Shown: positions 1-8,700 of the stretch, one piece after another | Numbering within the stretch: the stretch's first letter is position 1 | How the letters are laid out: every line of letters begins with the position of its first letter | From: Blastomyces gilchristii SLH14081 | Taxonomy: Eukaryota; Ascomycota; Eurotiomycetes; Onygenales; Ajellomycetaceae | NCBI RefSeq assembly: GCF_000003855.2 | Contig: NW_003101657.1 | Location: forward strand, 632,933-650,831 | Length of the DNA: 17,899 nucleotides | Direction: 5' to 3' | Program-made: the position numbers and the translations under genes | The notes under the pieces: model-generated | Told to the model about the DNA's origin: nothing | Databases searched by the model: none | What the model saw: the letters and a program-made list of their open reading frames with translations, nothing else

Positions 1-823
1 TATTATCAATCTCAGAGTAATAGATAGTTAATAAACAGTGTATAATCTGAGAACTTGATAGATTCTTATTCAGAGAGTGCTTATGAATTGACAGCTCTGA
101 TCTAATACTATAGATCTCAATAATTCATGCATTTAATAGAATAAGCTCTGTAGAAAAGCTTCAGTAACTTGTTCAGTATTCATCTTATTATAAGGTTTTA
201 ATATTATACTCTTACTCAATCAGTTTACAATAACTAGAACTTTTCTATAACTCTTACTCTGAGTGAGATTAATAGTGAAGTCAATTATCATATCTTATCA
301 GATTCTATTAGAAGCATTGAGCAGTTTCAGCAGGTCTTTTCTACAGTTCTTTCACAAGATAACAGAGAAACAATAGTTACAGTTTCAGATAAAATGTCTG
401 ATGCTATTTAATATCTCAGATCAGTAGAACTCTTAAGAGATTATTCAATACAGTTATTCACAATCTGAATAATCAGTTATATAAGAATCATGCATCTCTT
501 GTATTATTCAGATGTGCAAGAGTTCAGAATAAAAGACTCAGTATTATTCACAGAATTACAGAGTGTTATTATCATTGATTGAGTATTCTGAGATGTTGAT
601 TCTTATATGTAGTTCTGAGAGAAATCAGAGTGCTTCTTGATATACTACTTTAGTAAGTGCTTGAAGAAGTTCATCAGTTTGAGCTATTATATGTCATAAT
701 TCATTCAGTGTAGAAGAAGTGAAGATATCAGTATCAGTATCAGTTCAGAGAGAGAGTGTTCTAATCAGAGAAGTGTGTATAGTGTTATAAGTTGTTTCAT
801 CTTGATTAATCAATATCTTCAGA
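1..823 (-). pseudogene. Element C pol, downstream part: RNase H-integrase linker, integrase zinc finger and core (broken)
   Basis: Decayed family 1 gypsy integrase region, read right to left and cut off by the window's left edge. It aligns along its length with 3030-3866 of element B. Readable parts: the linker after RNase H, an HHCC zinc-binding domain whose C-x-x-C pair is still present (N-C-N-Y-C), the first catalytic Asp in an I-I-D-F context (codon 280-282), and the second Asp in the context I-V-L-D. Spacing between these two Asp residues is 59. Stop codons sit where Arg, Gln or Trp would be expected (for example V-N-stop-L where families have V-D-R-L). A one-base deletion relative to B lies near position 45. 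The part holding the catalytic Glu is outside the window. The rest of this pol is at 13886-15915; element A separates the two halves. Confidence 0.85.
819..823. repeat. Target-site duplication of element A, left copy (TCAGA)
   Basis: TCAGA lies directly before the left LTR of element A and again directly after its right LTR (13881-13885). The undisturbed family 1 copy in B has this stretch once, near 3854-3858 (atcttcagatctaagag), which matches the sequence obtained when A and one TCAGA are removed. Five bases is the usual duplication size for Ty3/gypsy integrases. Confidence 0.92.
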
Positions 824-1081
824 TGTAAGAATAAGTGCTCGCGAGCGATTATTCAGGTGTTTGCAGCTTGGCGTGATATATACTGTTAACTACTAGAAGT
901 ATTCATGATAGAAAGATAAAATATAGAGATTAAATGTATAATAGTATTCAAGCTGAGTTATGAATAGTGTTCATGAACTTCAGTCTATATAGTTATATGT
1001 AGTCAAGAGCTGCTAACTCTATTGATTATATAAGAGATAGAAATAAAGATAAAGAATTCATGAGAAGCAGAATTTCTTGCA
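824..1081 (-). repeat. 3' LTR of element A (258 bp)
   Basis: Starts TGTAAGAATAAG and ends TTCTTGCA (ancestral TTCTTACA). It has the same length as the right LTR at 13623-13880, and nearly all differences are transitions. Its outer (left) ~50 bases keep CpG, including gctcgcgagcg at 837-847 and ggcgtg near 870, where the right LTR has CA or TG. Its inner (right) end is the more mutated of the two. Confidence 0.93.
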
Positions 1082-1083
1082 TA

Positions 1084-1096
1084 CTTTCTCCTCTCT
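1084..1096 (-). other. Polypurine tract of element A
   Basis: On the minus strand this is AGAGAGGAGAAAG, two bases upstream of the 3' LTR. Such a tract primes plus-strand DNA synthesis in LTR retrotransposons. Its place and purity support both the LTR boundary and the minus-strand orientation of A. Confidence 0.75.
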
Positions 1097-1331
1097 AAGA
1101 CTTCATTCACAAAGCCTTTCACTGAGTCATTTCATAGAATCAGACTCAGCACTACAGTGATACTCACTAAAAACTCTTCACATCTATTAAAACAAAACCT
1201 CAGTGAGAAAAAATCTGTTATTATTACAAAGAGAAAAGAGTCTATCATATAGTTTCTTATTCTGTAAGATTCTTTATAGCCTGCAGATCTTTCTCTGACT
1301 ATTATACAGATACATCTTGCATCGTTTATAC

Positions 1332-1495
1332 AGAAGAATTCTGATTGACTCTCAATCATTTCCATGAGATTCTTATGTGATTATTTCATAGATTCATTCT
1401 ACATCTTTCAATCTGAAGAATTTTAGTTGATCTTCAATTATTTTTTCATAAGATTCTTATGTAATCATTACATAGATTCATTCTGCAGATCAATC
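1332..1495. repeat. Two-copy tandem repeat, period about 82 bp
   Basis: Units begin near 1332 (agaagaattctgattga) and 1414 (tgaagaattttagttga). Both contain a gattcttatgt segment followed by catagattcattct. A partial third unit may follow near 1490 (aatcactttctgtgagatt). The copies differ mostly by transitions, so the duplication is probably older than the mutational decay. It lies in the 3' region of element A. Confidence 0.7.
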
Positions 1496-1941
1496 ACTTT
1501 CTGTGAGATTATCTCTATTAAAGAGAAGTATTCATGAGTTGATTCTTCACTCATTCTTATAAATCATTATTCTTTGATACTGTAGAATTGTGAGAAATTT
1601 TTTATTCTTTCATTAACTCTGTAGAATTGTAGAATCAAGATGTCTGCAGTCTGCAATCACTCTTTATAGTTATATAGAAAGATTCAGATCTGTAATTCAT
1701 AATCACTCTTTATTTACTAGAGTGATCTGACTGTTTCACAGAATCACTCATAGTGTAAATAAATCTCTCTAAAGTAGTATAAATATCTCAGATCTGTCTG
1801 TAAAATCTTATCTTCTTTTTTCTTTTTCTATAACAGCTCTTATTCTTATAACTGTAAGTATTTTCATTCATCTGTAAAGTGTTTTCATTCAGATAATAGA
1901 GAGAGAGTGTTTCTGACAATATCTGAATATTAATTCAAGAA

Positions 1942-1946
1942 CTTCT
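1942..1946. repeat. Target-site duplication of element B, left copy (CTTCT)
   Basis: CTTCT directly precedes B's left LTR and recurs directly after its right LTR at 7661-7665. Joining the flanks (ttcaagaa, cttct, taagaat) gives a continuous stretch of element A. Confidence 0.92.
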
Positions 1947-2256
1947 TATAAGGAGCCTACACTGAATAGATCAGTATTATATTGATAGATCTTATATAAC
2001 AAAGAGAAAAATGTTAGAGAAGGAAAAGAAAGAGAAAGTGTGAGAATCAGTGATTGAAGTGAATATTTATACATGTATGTAATGATGTATGCAGTGAAGC
2101 TTTGAGGTGGAAGAATCTATATACATTTGTAGTAACTGAGAATTGGTGATTGAGAATGGCTAAGAATTGAAGTGTATGTATTTGAGAATGAAGCAGTTGA
2201 AATCTGTGAAGTGTAACAGAATAGTCAATATGATTGATCAGGCGCAGCTCATCACA
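1947..2256 (-). repeat. 3' LTR of element B (310 bp)
   Basis: Starts tataaggagcc (ancestral TG altered to TA) and ends gctcatcaca. Same length as the 5' LTR. By hand alignment the pair differs by transitions plus only two transversions. Over its inner two thirds (about 2050-2256) this copy has A or T at about 36 places where the 5' LTR has G or C, against about five the other way. Over its outer ~100 bases the balance is reversed. One of the 15 CpGs of the spared 5' LTR tract survives here (ggcgca, 2241-2246). Confidence 0.95.
2064..2071 (-). promoter_or_regulatory. TATA-like box in the 3' LTR of B
   Basis: Minus-strand TATAAATA, at the same offset in the 5' LTR (7468-7475); a TATA-like stretch is also present in element C's LTR near 17540. 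Conserved place in three LTRs suggests a promoter element. Function is inferred. Confidence 0.45.
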
Positions 2257-5200
2257 TTAGTGTCTCTCTTTCAGATGTAGTTCTCATCAGTCAAGAGCTG
2301 CTGTTTCAGATAATGCAGAACTTGAAGTTCAGATTGATTAATCATAGCTGACTCATTTTATGAGATATTGTCAGCTGCAGCTGCGGGATCTCTCATTGAG
2401 AATATTCTCAATCTCTCACTCAAGCTCATTATCTTCTTCTATGATGCCTGGCAGCTGTCAGTCAGAAGTCAGTTGAGAAGAGAACAGATCAGTGACAGCA
2501 CAGCAGAGTAAGCTTGTATGAAAGACATCATGAATCTCTGATAATATGTCAAGACAGTAGTTATGACTATCTAGAACTTCTATCACTTTATACTTGATAT
2601 GATGATAATTCAGTGTATGAGATCAATGTATGATCTGTATATTCTTAAGATTCAATCACATCAAGTCTTCTATCTTATATTATTCAGTGAGATCTCAGTG
2701 AACATTGATTTGATTCTCTTAATCTTGTTTTACAGTTGTTATGAAGACCTCTGCTCAGTCATGAGTATCTCAGAGCTTTATTACTATATTGTCAGTGATC
2801 TGAATCAGACTGTGAGAGTTTGATGTGAACTGTGTAATCTCTAGAAGATTCAAGACTTTCATGTAATAACTGTGTGTAAGAAAGAACAGGCTTACATCTG
2901 TTGAAACAGCATCTCATTCATTGATAGTGATCTCTGCATGTAGAAGCAGGTCATACTAATCATCTTATAAGTGATTACAGAACTTGTGAAGATAATTCTT
3001 TACAGTCTGAATTATCTGTTCTGATGTATCATCAGTCTCAGAGTGATAGACAGTTGACAGACAGTATATAATCTTAAGAACTTGACAGATTCTTATTCAG
3101 AGAGTACTTATAAATTAACAGCTCTAATCTGATACTATGAATCTTAGTAATTCATACATCTGATAGAATGAGCTCTGTAGAAAAGCTTCAGCAACTTATT
3201 CAGTATTCATCTTATTACAAGATATCAATATTATATCTTTACTCAATCAGTTCATGATGATCAGAACATTTCTATAACTCTTACTCTCAGAGAGATCAAT
3301 AGTAAAGTTAATTATCACATCTTATCAGATTCTATCAGAGATATTGAGTGATTTCAGTAGATCTTTTCTACAGTTCTTTCATAAGATGATGAAAGAATAA
3401 CAGTTACAGTTTTAAATGAAATATCTGATACTGTTTAATATCTCAGACTAGTAGAACTCTTAAGAGATCATTCAATATAATTCTTTATAATCTGAGTGAT
3501 TAGTTATATATAAATCATGCATCTCTTGCATTATCTAAGTATATAAGAGTTCAGAGTAGAGGACTCAACATTGTTCACAGAACTGCAGAGTGTTATTATT
3601 ATTAATTGATTATTCTAAGATATTGATTCTTATACATAGTTCTGAGAGAAATCAGAGTGCTTCTTAATATACTGCTTCAGTGAGCACTTGAAGAAGTTCA
3701 TCTGTTTGAGCTGTTATATGTTATAATTCACTCAGTGTAGATTCAGAAGAAGTCAAGATATCAGTATCAGTGACAGTTCAGAGAGAGAGTGTTCTAATTG
3801 AAGAAGTGTGTATAGTGTCATGAGTTGTTCTATCTTGATCAATCAATATCTTCAGATCTAAGAGCTGATGTTCTGAGTTCATTCAGTGTGTGTCTGTTAT
3901 ATCAGACAGTATATCTTGTTCTTGTCATGAGAGAGCATCTGTCATTGAGTTCTGACTGCTGAGACAGTAGTGTATTGTAAAATGAAAGCAGCTTAGAAAT
4001 TCAGATTATTACATCTATCATTCAGTGAGTTTACAGGTGATTATCAAGTACTTCAGATTCTTATAATCTGTGATTATCTCAAATTCAGAGACACTTCAGA
4101 GTTCAGAGTCTTATTCTTCTAGACTATATACAATCACAAGAAGTTTCTTATTATAGATCTCATAATTGCATTTGATAAGACTCAGTTTCTTAGATATAAA
4201 GACACATGATTGTAGAATATCTTTATTATTATATTGTAATATTACTTCTTCTATTACATAGTCAGAGAAATCAGCTTCAATAACTGTTTCATAATCAGAG
4301 TCAAATGTTATTAGCAGAGATATATTGATCAATATCTTCTTTATCTGTGTGAATGCAGCTTCAGTGTTCACTGATCACTGAAATACTGAGTTCTTCTTGA
4401 TGAGTTCTGTAAGTGATCTCATAATATCTGAGAAGTTTCATATAAATCACTGATAGAAGTTAGCAAATTCAATGAAGCTTCATACATCTTTCACAGTATA
4501 CAGAGCTTTTCATTCAAGAATGATAGAGACTTTCTCAGAATTTATTCAAATCCTCTTATCAGCTTCTATAATAAAACCCAGATATTTGATACTCTTGACT
4601 TCAAAATCACACTTATTAATATCAATTAATAGTTCTGCTTCTCATAGTTATTGTAATACTTTTCATACATGCTGTTAATATTTCTTTCTGAATTCATCAG
4701 TGAAGATGAGAATATCATCTAGATAAGTAAATAGAAATTTATCAAGAAAGTCTCAGAGTGTCTAGTTAATATACTTCTGAAATGTACTGAGGGCATTGAT
4801 CAGTCTAAAGAGTGTAACTACTCATTCAAAGAGATCATATTATGTTTAGAACACTGTAAGTCACTCATCTTCTTCAGTGATATGAATCTTATGAAATGCA
4901 GTGATGATATTTAACTTTATAAACTATTGAGCTTATTCAATACAAGCTAGAGTTTCATTAATAAGAGATAAAGAATAACAGTTCTTCTTTATTAATCTAT
5001 TCAATTCTCAATAATTCACACAGAATTGAAGTCCTTTATCTGATTTCTTTACAAAGAGAATAGAGGCTGCAGTGAAAGAGTTACTAATATATATGAATTC
5101 TTTATTCAACAGATCATTGAGTGTCTTTCAAAGAAGAAGAACTTCATCTCAGAACATGTTATAAAGAGAATTTCATGATGATTCAGAGTTCTTACTGTTC

Positions 5201-5901
5201 TTCTTTTTTAACTTAATACTGTAATTCACTTCTGAACCTTGTAAGAGAGGTAGATCTGTAGCATTATTATCTTGTCAGAAGATATCTAGATATTCATGAT
5301 ATTATTAAGAGAGTTTTGTATGAGAATCTGTTATTGTAATACAGAATAACTTTGCTAGAGCCTTTTTAATATTGATCAGACTGATGAAATAGATTAATAT
5401 ATAATTCTGCTATTAATGATCTTATCAGTGACTCTGTCAGTGATTTTGATAATGACTTCTTTTTCACAGTATTTCATAAGTGTTGGCAGAGATCTGTGTA
5501 AGATTAATAGTCTTGTGAATATCATCTTCATCAATTCTATTATTGTTAGAGAATATCAAGCTTCTGTTTCAAGCATTTAATAAGATGCCTTATTCAGATA
5601 GCCAGGTAAGTTCTAACATAAGATTATAATTGAGATTATTAACCTCATATGCATAGACATCTTCATGTTGATATTCTCTCACATCTATGTTTAGTTTCAT
5701 CATGTAATGAATATAAATATCTTTTAGATCATTAAATTCTGTGAGAAGTTGAGATTTTGATAAGAGAATACACTGAAGATTATAATATCTTATGACTGAA
5801 GATTTTATCATTGCATAGTAGTATAGATCACTGTCTATCATGACTTTCATATTATACATGTTATTAATTACAGTAGATATAAGAATCATATTCATTATTA
5901 T
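2257..5901 (-). pseudogene. Element B pol: protease, RT, RNase H, integrase and chromodomain (many stops, frame kept)
   Basis: A single frame of about 1214 codons plus a TAA that touches the 3' LTR. Order: aspartic protease with D-S-D (5827-5835; families have D-S-G); RT with intact Y-L-D-D (4714-4725); RNase H (about 4371-4111), where the E of the usual K-E-L-L motif reads K; the linker (about 3870-3600); integrase zinc finger with one Cys changed to Tyr; integrase core with first Asp as Asn (3307-3309), second Asp kept (3127-3129) and Glu kept (3019-3021), spaced exactly D-35-E; a GPY/F-like module (about 2640-2500); and a chromodomain (about 2440-2290, with E-I-E-N-I and Q-Y-L-I-K-stop-V-S-Y-D). 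Stops replace Trp, Arg and Gln codons, as G-to-A and C-to-T changes predict. Frame checks at protease, RT, RNase H, linker, core and stop agree, so no net frameshift occurred. In C the start codon overlaps the gag stop; in B that ATG has become ATA, and the next ATG is at 5893-5895. Confidence 0.93.
2263..2272 (-). other. Candidate polypurine tract of element B, inside the end of pol
   Basis: Minus-strand GAAAGAGAGA, followed by CACTAA and then the LTR. It lies within the last codons of pol, so the priming tract and the pol C-terminus share sequence. It is six bases from the LTR, a little further than usual, so the exact priming site is uncertain. Confidence 0.5.
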
Positions 5902-7039
5902 TTTCTCTTCAAATCACTATTATCTGATCTCTTCAAGCTTCTGTTTATGAATTTGAACAGAAGCTAATCTTTTCCCTGTTTCACTGAGACATTCTCATAG
6001 TTATCTTCTGAATCTTTCTCTAATGTAATGTGATTGGCACGGACAGATGCTGATTTATTCTTCAAATGAGAAGGTATATAGACTGATCAGCAGTTGAAAG
6101 CAATATACTCTGATCAGTTACAGTTAATGCATACTTCTCATTGACATTGATTAGTGACTTCTTCAGAAGTGATCTCAGAAACTCAGAAGCCTGTCCAAAT
6201 GACAGAGACTCTTGCTTATATATAAATATTCAAGTCTACTTAATTTATAACATCTGCATCATTGTTATTCTTCAGTACAGATGTATAAGTGACTGAGATG
6301 TAACATCTTCTATCACTGTTCTGTATACTCTTCAGCTTGATAAGATGATTCTTCAATGTCTGAAGCTGTGTGCAGAAATCTTCATAAGTTGAGTCTTCAT
6401 TTACACTTATAAGAGTCTGTAAGAGTTCAAAAGTTAATGTCTTCTTGAGCATGCTAATCTTCATTTAATTCTCTTAAGATTAATTATTCACTTCTAAGAT
6501 CTTGATATTAAAGTCAGACATGAATGTTGTAACAGAAATGTTTCTCTGTTAGATACTCTATAATCAATCTAATGCTTTCTGTTGCATGGCAGTGATTAGA
6601 ACAGAATATCAAGATATTTAATAATATTATCAGGTGTTTGCAATACTGATTCACATGCTTTCATTCATGAGTGAAATTTCTGTTTCACATGATTCTTCAA
6701 TCATTCATTGATATATCAATCTTAATTGATTAATAAACTGATGATATCTTGATCTATACTCAGTTTCATGAGGATTTTCATTCTTCATGATGAGTAGAGA
6801 GTGAGATCAGAAGCATTAAAATATGTGAGAGTATCTAAGCATTCTTTCAGCACTTTTATATTCAATTCTATAGATGTTGAAATTGCATGAGTTAATCATT
6901 GAATCTCTTCATATTGAAGTTGTTGAGTCATGTGCATGTCTGCTATCTATTGCTGTTATAATTTCAACATTGCTTGAAGTCACTGTGATATCACTTCTAT
7001 ACTCATACTCAAGAATTCTCTCATATTGTTGTTAGACAT
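5898..7039 (-). pseudogene. Element B gag: capsid/nucleocapsid protein (broken)
   Basis: Starts at a minus-strand ATG (M-S-N-N-N-M-R-E), the same start as in element C, and ends at a TAA. The middle holds gag-like capsid sequence, including F-N-A-S-D-L-T-L-Y (about 6820-6795) and K-Y-L-D-I-L-F (about 6620). Near 6605 one base is missing relative to C, so the frame shifts before the Q-Q-K-A-L-D segment. The region 6464-6240 is open. A CCHC-type knuckle spans 6131-6090 as C-x2-C-x4-Y-x4-C, with His changed to Tyr. Corrected length would be about 380 codons. It lacks two in-frame duplications seen in C. Several TGA/TAA/TAG codons also interrupt it. Confidence 0.88.
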
Positions 7040-7350
7040 ATCATTCATTGAATGTATGATATCTGTGAAATCTTGAAGAAGTGTAATTGTATGAATATCT
7101 TATATATCTGAGTGTCAGAACTCTCAGGTCTTTCACTGACATTCTCTTGTAAGATCTTATTACAGAGTCAGAGTGACTGATGAGCAAGCTTTTATCTGAG
7201 AACTCAGTGTTCACTTAACTGTTTGACTGTTTCTCTATTTCTTATGTGTTGTTATATGTTTGAATATCTCTCAATGAATAATCATTTCTAATGAGAAGAT
7301 GATATGTGAATAATCATTTTCTAATAAGAAGATAATGAACATTTTTCTAG
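7040..7350 (-). other. Element B 5' leader between LTR and gag; no gene
   Basis: About 310 bases of untranslated leader. It aligns with 17121-17421 of element C (for example the shared aataatcatttctaat phrase). Two similar phrases, aataatcatttctaatgag (about 7280) and aataatcattttctaataag (about 7312), look like a short direct duplication of about 30 bp that C shows only once. The base following the LTR does not give a clear tRNA-complementary primer site; mutation may have erased it, or the family may prime in another way. Confidence 0.6.
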
Positions 7351-7660
7351 TGTAAGAGGTCTATGCTGAATAGATCAGTATTATATTAATAGATCTTATA
7401 TAATAAAGAGAAAAATATTAGAGAAGAAAAAGAAAGAGAAAGTGTGAGAATCAGTGATTGAAGTGGATATTTATACACATATGTGGTAGTGTATGGAGTG
7501 GAGCTTCGGGGCGGAAGAATCTATACACGTTCGTGGTGGCCGAGGATCAGTGATCGAGAATGGCCGAGAATCGGAGTGTACGCGTTCAAGAATGGAGCGG
7601 TTGGAATCTGTGGAGTGTAACGGAATAGTCTATATGATTGATCGGGCGCAGCCCGCCACA
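7351..7660 (-). repeat. 5' LTR of element B (310 bp), outer part spared from mutation
   Basis: Begins TGTAAGAGG and ends gcccgccaca. The right-hand tract from about 7493 to 7660 has 15 CpGs by hand count and abundant GG/CC, in sharp contrast to the sequence on both sides; the left ~100 bases are AT-rich like the rest of the element. A plus-strand open frame here (7493-7714) is a by-product of the unusual composition, not a gene. Confidence 0.95.
7468..7475 (-). promoter_or_regulatory. TATA-like box in the 5' LTR of B
   Basis: Minus-strand TATAAATA, correctly placed to drive transcription leftward into gag-pol. It has the same offset in the 3' LTR (2064-2071). It is inferred to be the element's promoter core. 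Confidence 0.5.
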
Positions 7661-7665
7661 CTTCT
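7661..7665. repeat. Target-site duplication of element B, right copy (CTTCT)
   Basis: Matches 1942-1946 exactly and is placed directly against the LTR end. Sequence to the right belongs to element A. Confidence 0.92.
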
Positions 7666-8700
7666 TAAGAATAAAATTTTTTTTAATTTCAATATCTTTA
7701 TAAACAATGTCTGATCACTGCTGAGCTTTTTATAAGCATTCTTATAACTTCTCTGATTACTTTTTACTAGCTGATAAAGCAGAAATATCATTACTTATAA
7801 TAGTATCTTCACTCTTCTTAGCTCTGTCACTGTACTCAATCTTCAGACAAGTGATTAATTTTATATCTCTCTCAGATCAGTCTCTGACTTTAAGTAGTAC
7901 AGTCTCACTCTTTACTGTAAGTCTCTCTGTAAGTAATTTCTTACAGACTTTAGCTAACAGTTTCTATAAAGTCTCTGATGCTGTCAGTGCTCTCTATAGT
8001 CTTATAAATCTATGATCACTCTCTCTCTACTTACATAATCTTTGATCAGATGTATACAAAGATATCTAGATTCTCTATTAATGATTCTCACACTGTGATA
8101 CATTTCTGCAATCTTATTATCAATGAGAGATGAGTTCTCAGATACTTATAAAATTCAGGTAATTAAGATAATATAAATATTATAAATTCATAATAAGAGT
8201 TAATCTGAGTAGATAATCTCTCTCTTCATATCTCAATTATTTTCAGACTGAATACTTCAGTATAACTGAGAGAGTAGATATAGCTTTGTAAGAGATATCT
8301 GAGTATATATATAGATAATCAGCTCTCAAGACTCTGCTGTAACTGTATATACTCTGATATCTAACTTCTCTGAAGTCTGTGCATTTCTGATAATCTTCAT
8401 ATCAAATATAATAATTATCTGTACTGTAAGTATAATACTCTCTGCTTCTTTGAAGAAGAGAATTGATAGTTGTGAAGAGAGTAAGTGTTATAAGTATTAA
8501 GAATATAAGTATGAGTTTTCTTTATTTTTTCTTTATTAATCTTTAAATTGTGTTCACAGCTCTGTTTTTATTTTCTTGATTTTTTAACTTTAATAAGAAT
8601 ATGATTTCTTCTTCTCTTTATATATACTGCAGACTGTTCATCTCAGTAGAAACTCATCATCTTATAGACTAGAGTTTATAAATAACAGTGTTAATATCTT
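7666..8700. other. Element A, 3' region right of the B insertion; no recognised gene
   Basis: About 1 kb of AT-rich sequence downstream (in A's direction) of the chromodomain-like end of pol. Together with 1082-1941 it makes about 1.9 kb between pol and the 3' LTR, far longer than the same interval in family 1, where pol touches the LTR. I find no motif and no long frame. It is rich in tctct/agaga and cttataa phrases. It could be a long 3' untranslated region or a third reading frame decayed beyond recognition. Confidence 0.5.

Larger units (their letters stand above)
1082..1941. other. Element A, 3' region next to the 3' LTR; no recognised gene
   Basis: Part of A's interior left of the B insertion; it continues at 7666. 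I recognise no protein motif in any frame. It holds a purine tract (minus strand) beside the LTR, an 82-bp tandem duplication, and short repeated phrases such as ctgtagaattgt (near 1579 and 1620) and aatcactctttat (near 1657 and 1699). A 77-codon minus-strand frame at 1132-1365 is open, but it has no family resemblance I can name and lies in low-complexity, stop-poor sequence. Confidence 0.6.
1947..7660 (-). mobile_element. Element B: complete but dead Ty3/gypsy chromovirus (family 1)
   Basis: A 5714-bp element on the minus strand with 310-bp LTRs at both ends and a CTTCT target duplication. Coding order: 5' LTR (7351-7660), leader, gag (7039-5898), pol (5901-2257), 3' LTR (1947-2256). The integrase ends in a GPY/F-like module and a chromodomain, which places it among the chromoviruses. 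It is the same family as element C (they align across gag, pol and part of the LTR) but is inserted in A, so it is the youngest of the three. It is inactivated by many stop codons, a gag deletion and loss of catalytic residues. Nearly all changes are C-to-T or G-to-A. Confidence 0.95.

Noticed and set aside
1132..1365. Minus-strand 77-codon frame in A's 3' region as a gene
   Set aside because: No recognisable motif, short, and within stop-poor low-complexity sequence; kept only as a remark under the 3' region.
2599..2823. Plus-strand open frame of 74 codons
   Set aside because: Antisense to the integrase C-terminal region of B's pol, which has clear family motifs on the minus strand.
4472..4678. 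Plus-strand open frames at 4472-4678 and 14501-14707 with similar products
   Set aside because: The similarity only reflects that both are antisense to the same RT segment of family 1 in B and C.
7266..7350. tRNA primer-binding sites next to the 5' LTRs of A, B and C
   Set aside because: No stretch beginning TGG or matching a tRNA 3' end could be identified by eye; mutation may have destroyed it.
7493..7714. Plus-strand open frame of 73 codons over the right LTR of B
   Set aside because: It lies almost wholly inside the spared GC-rich LTR tract, antisense to the element, and runs over the target duplication into element A; composition explains it.
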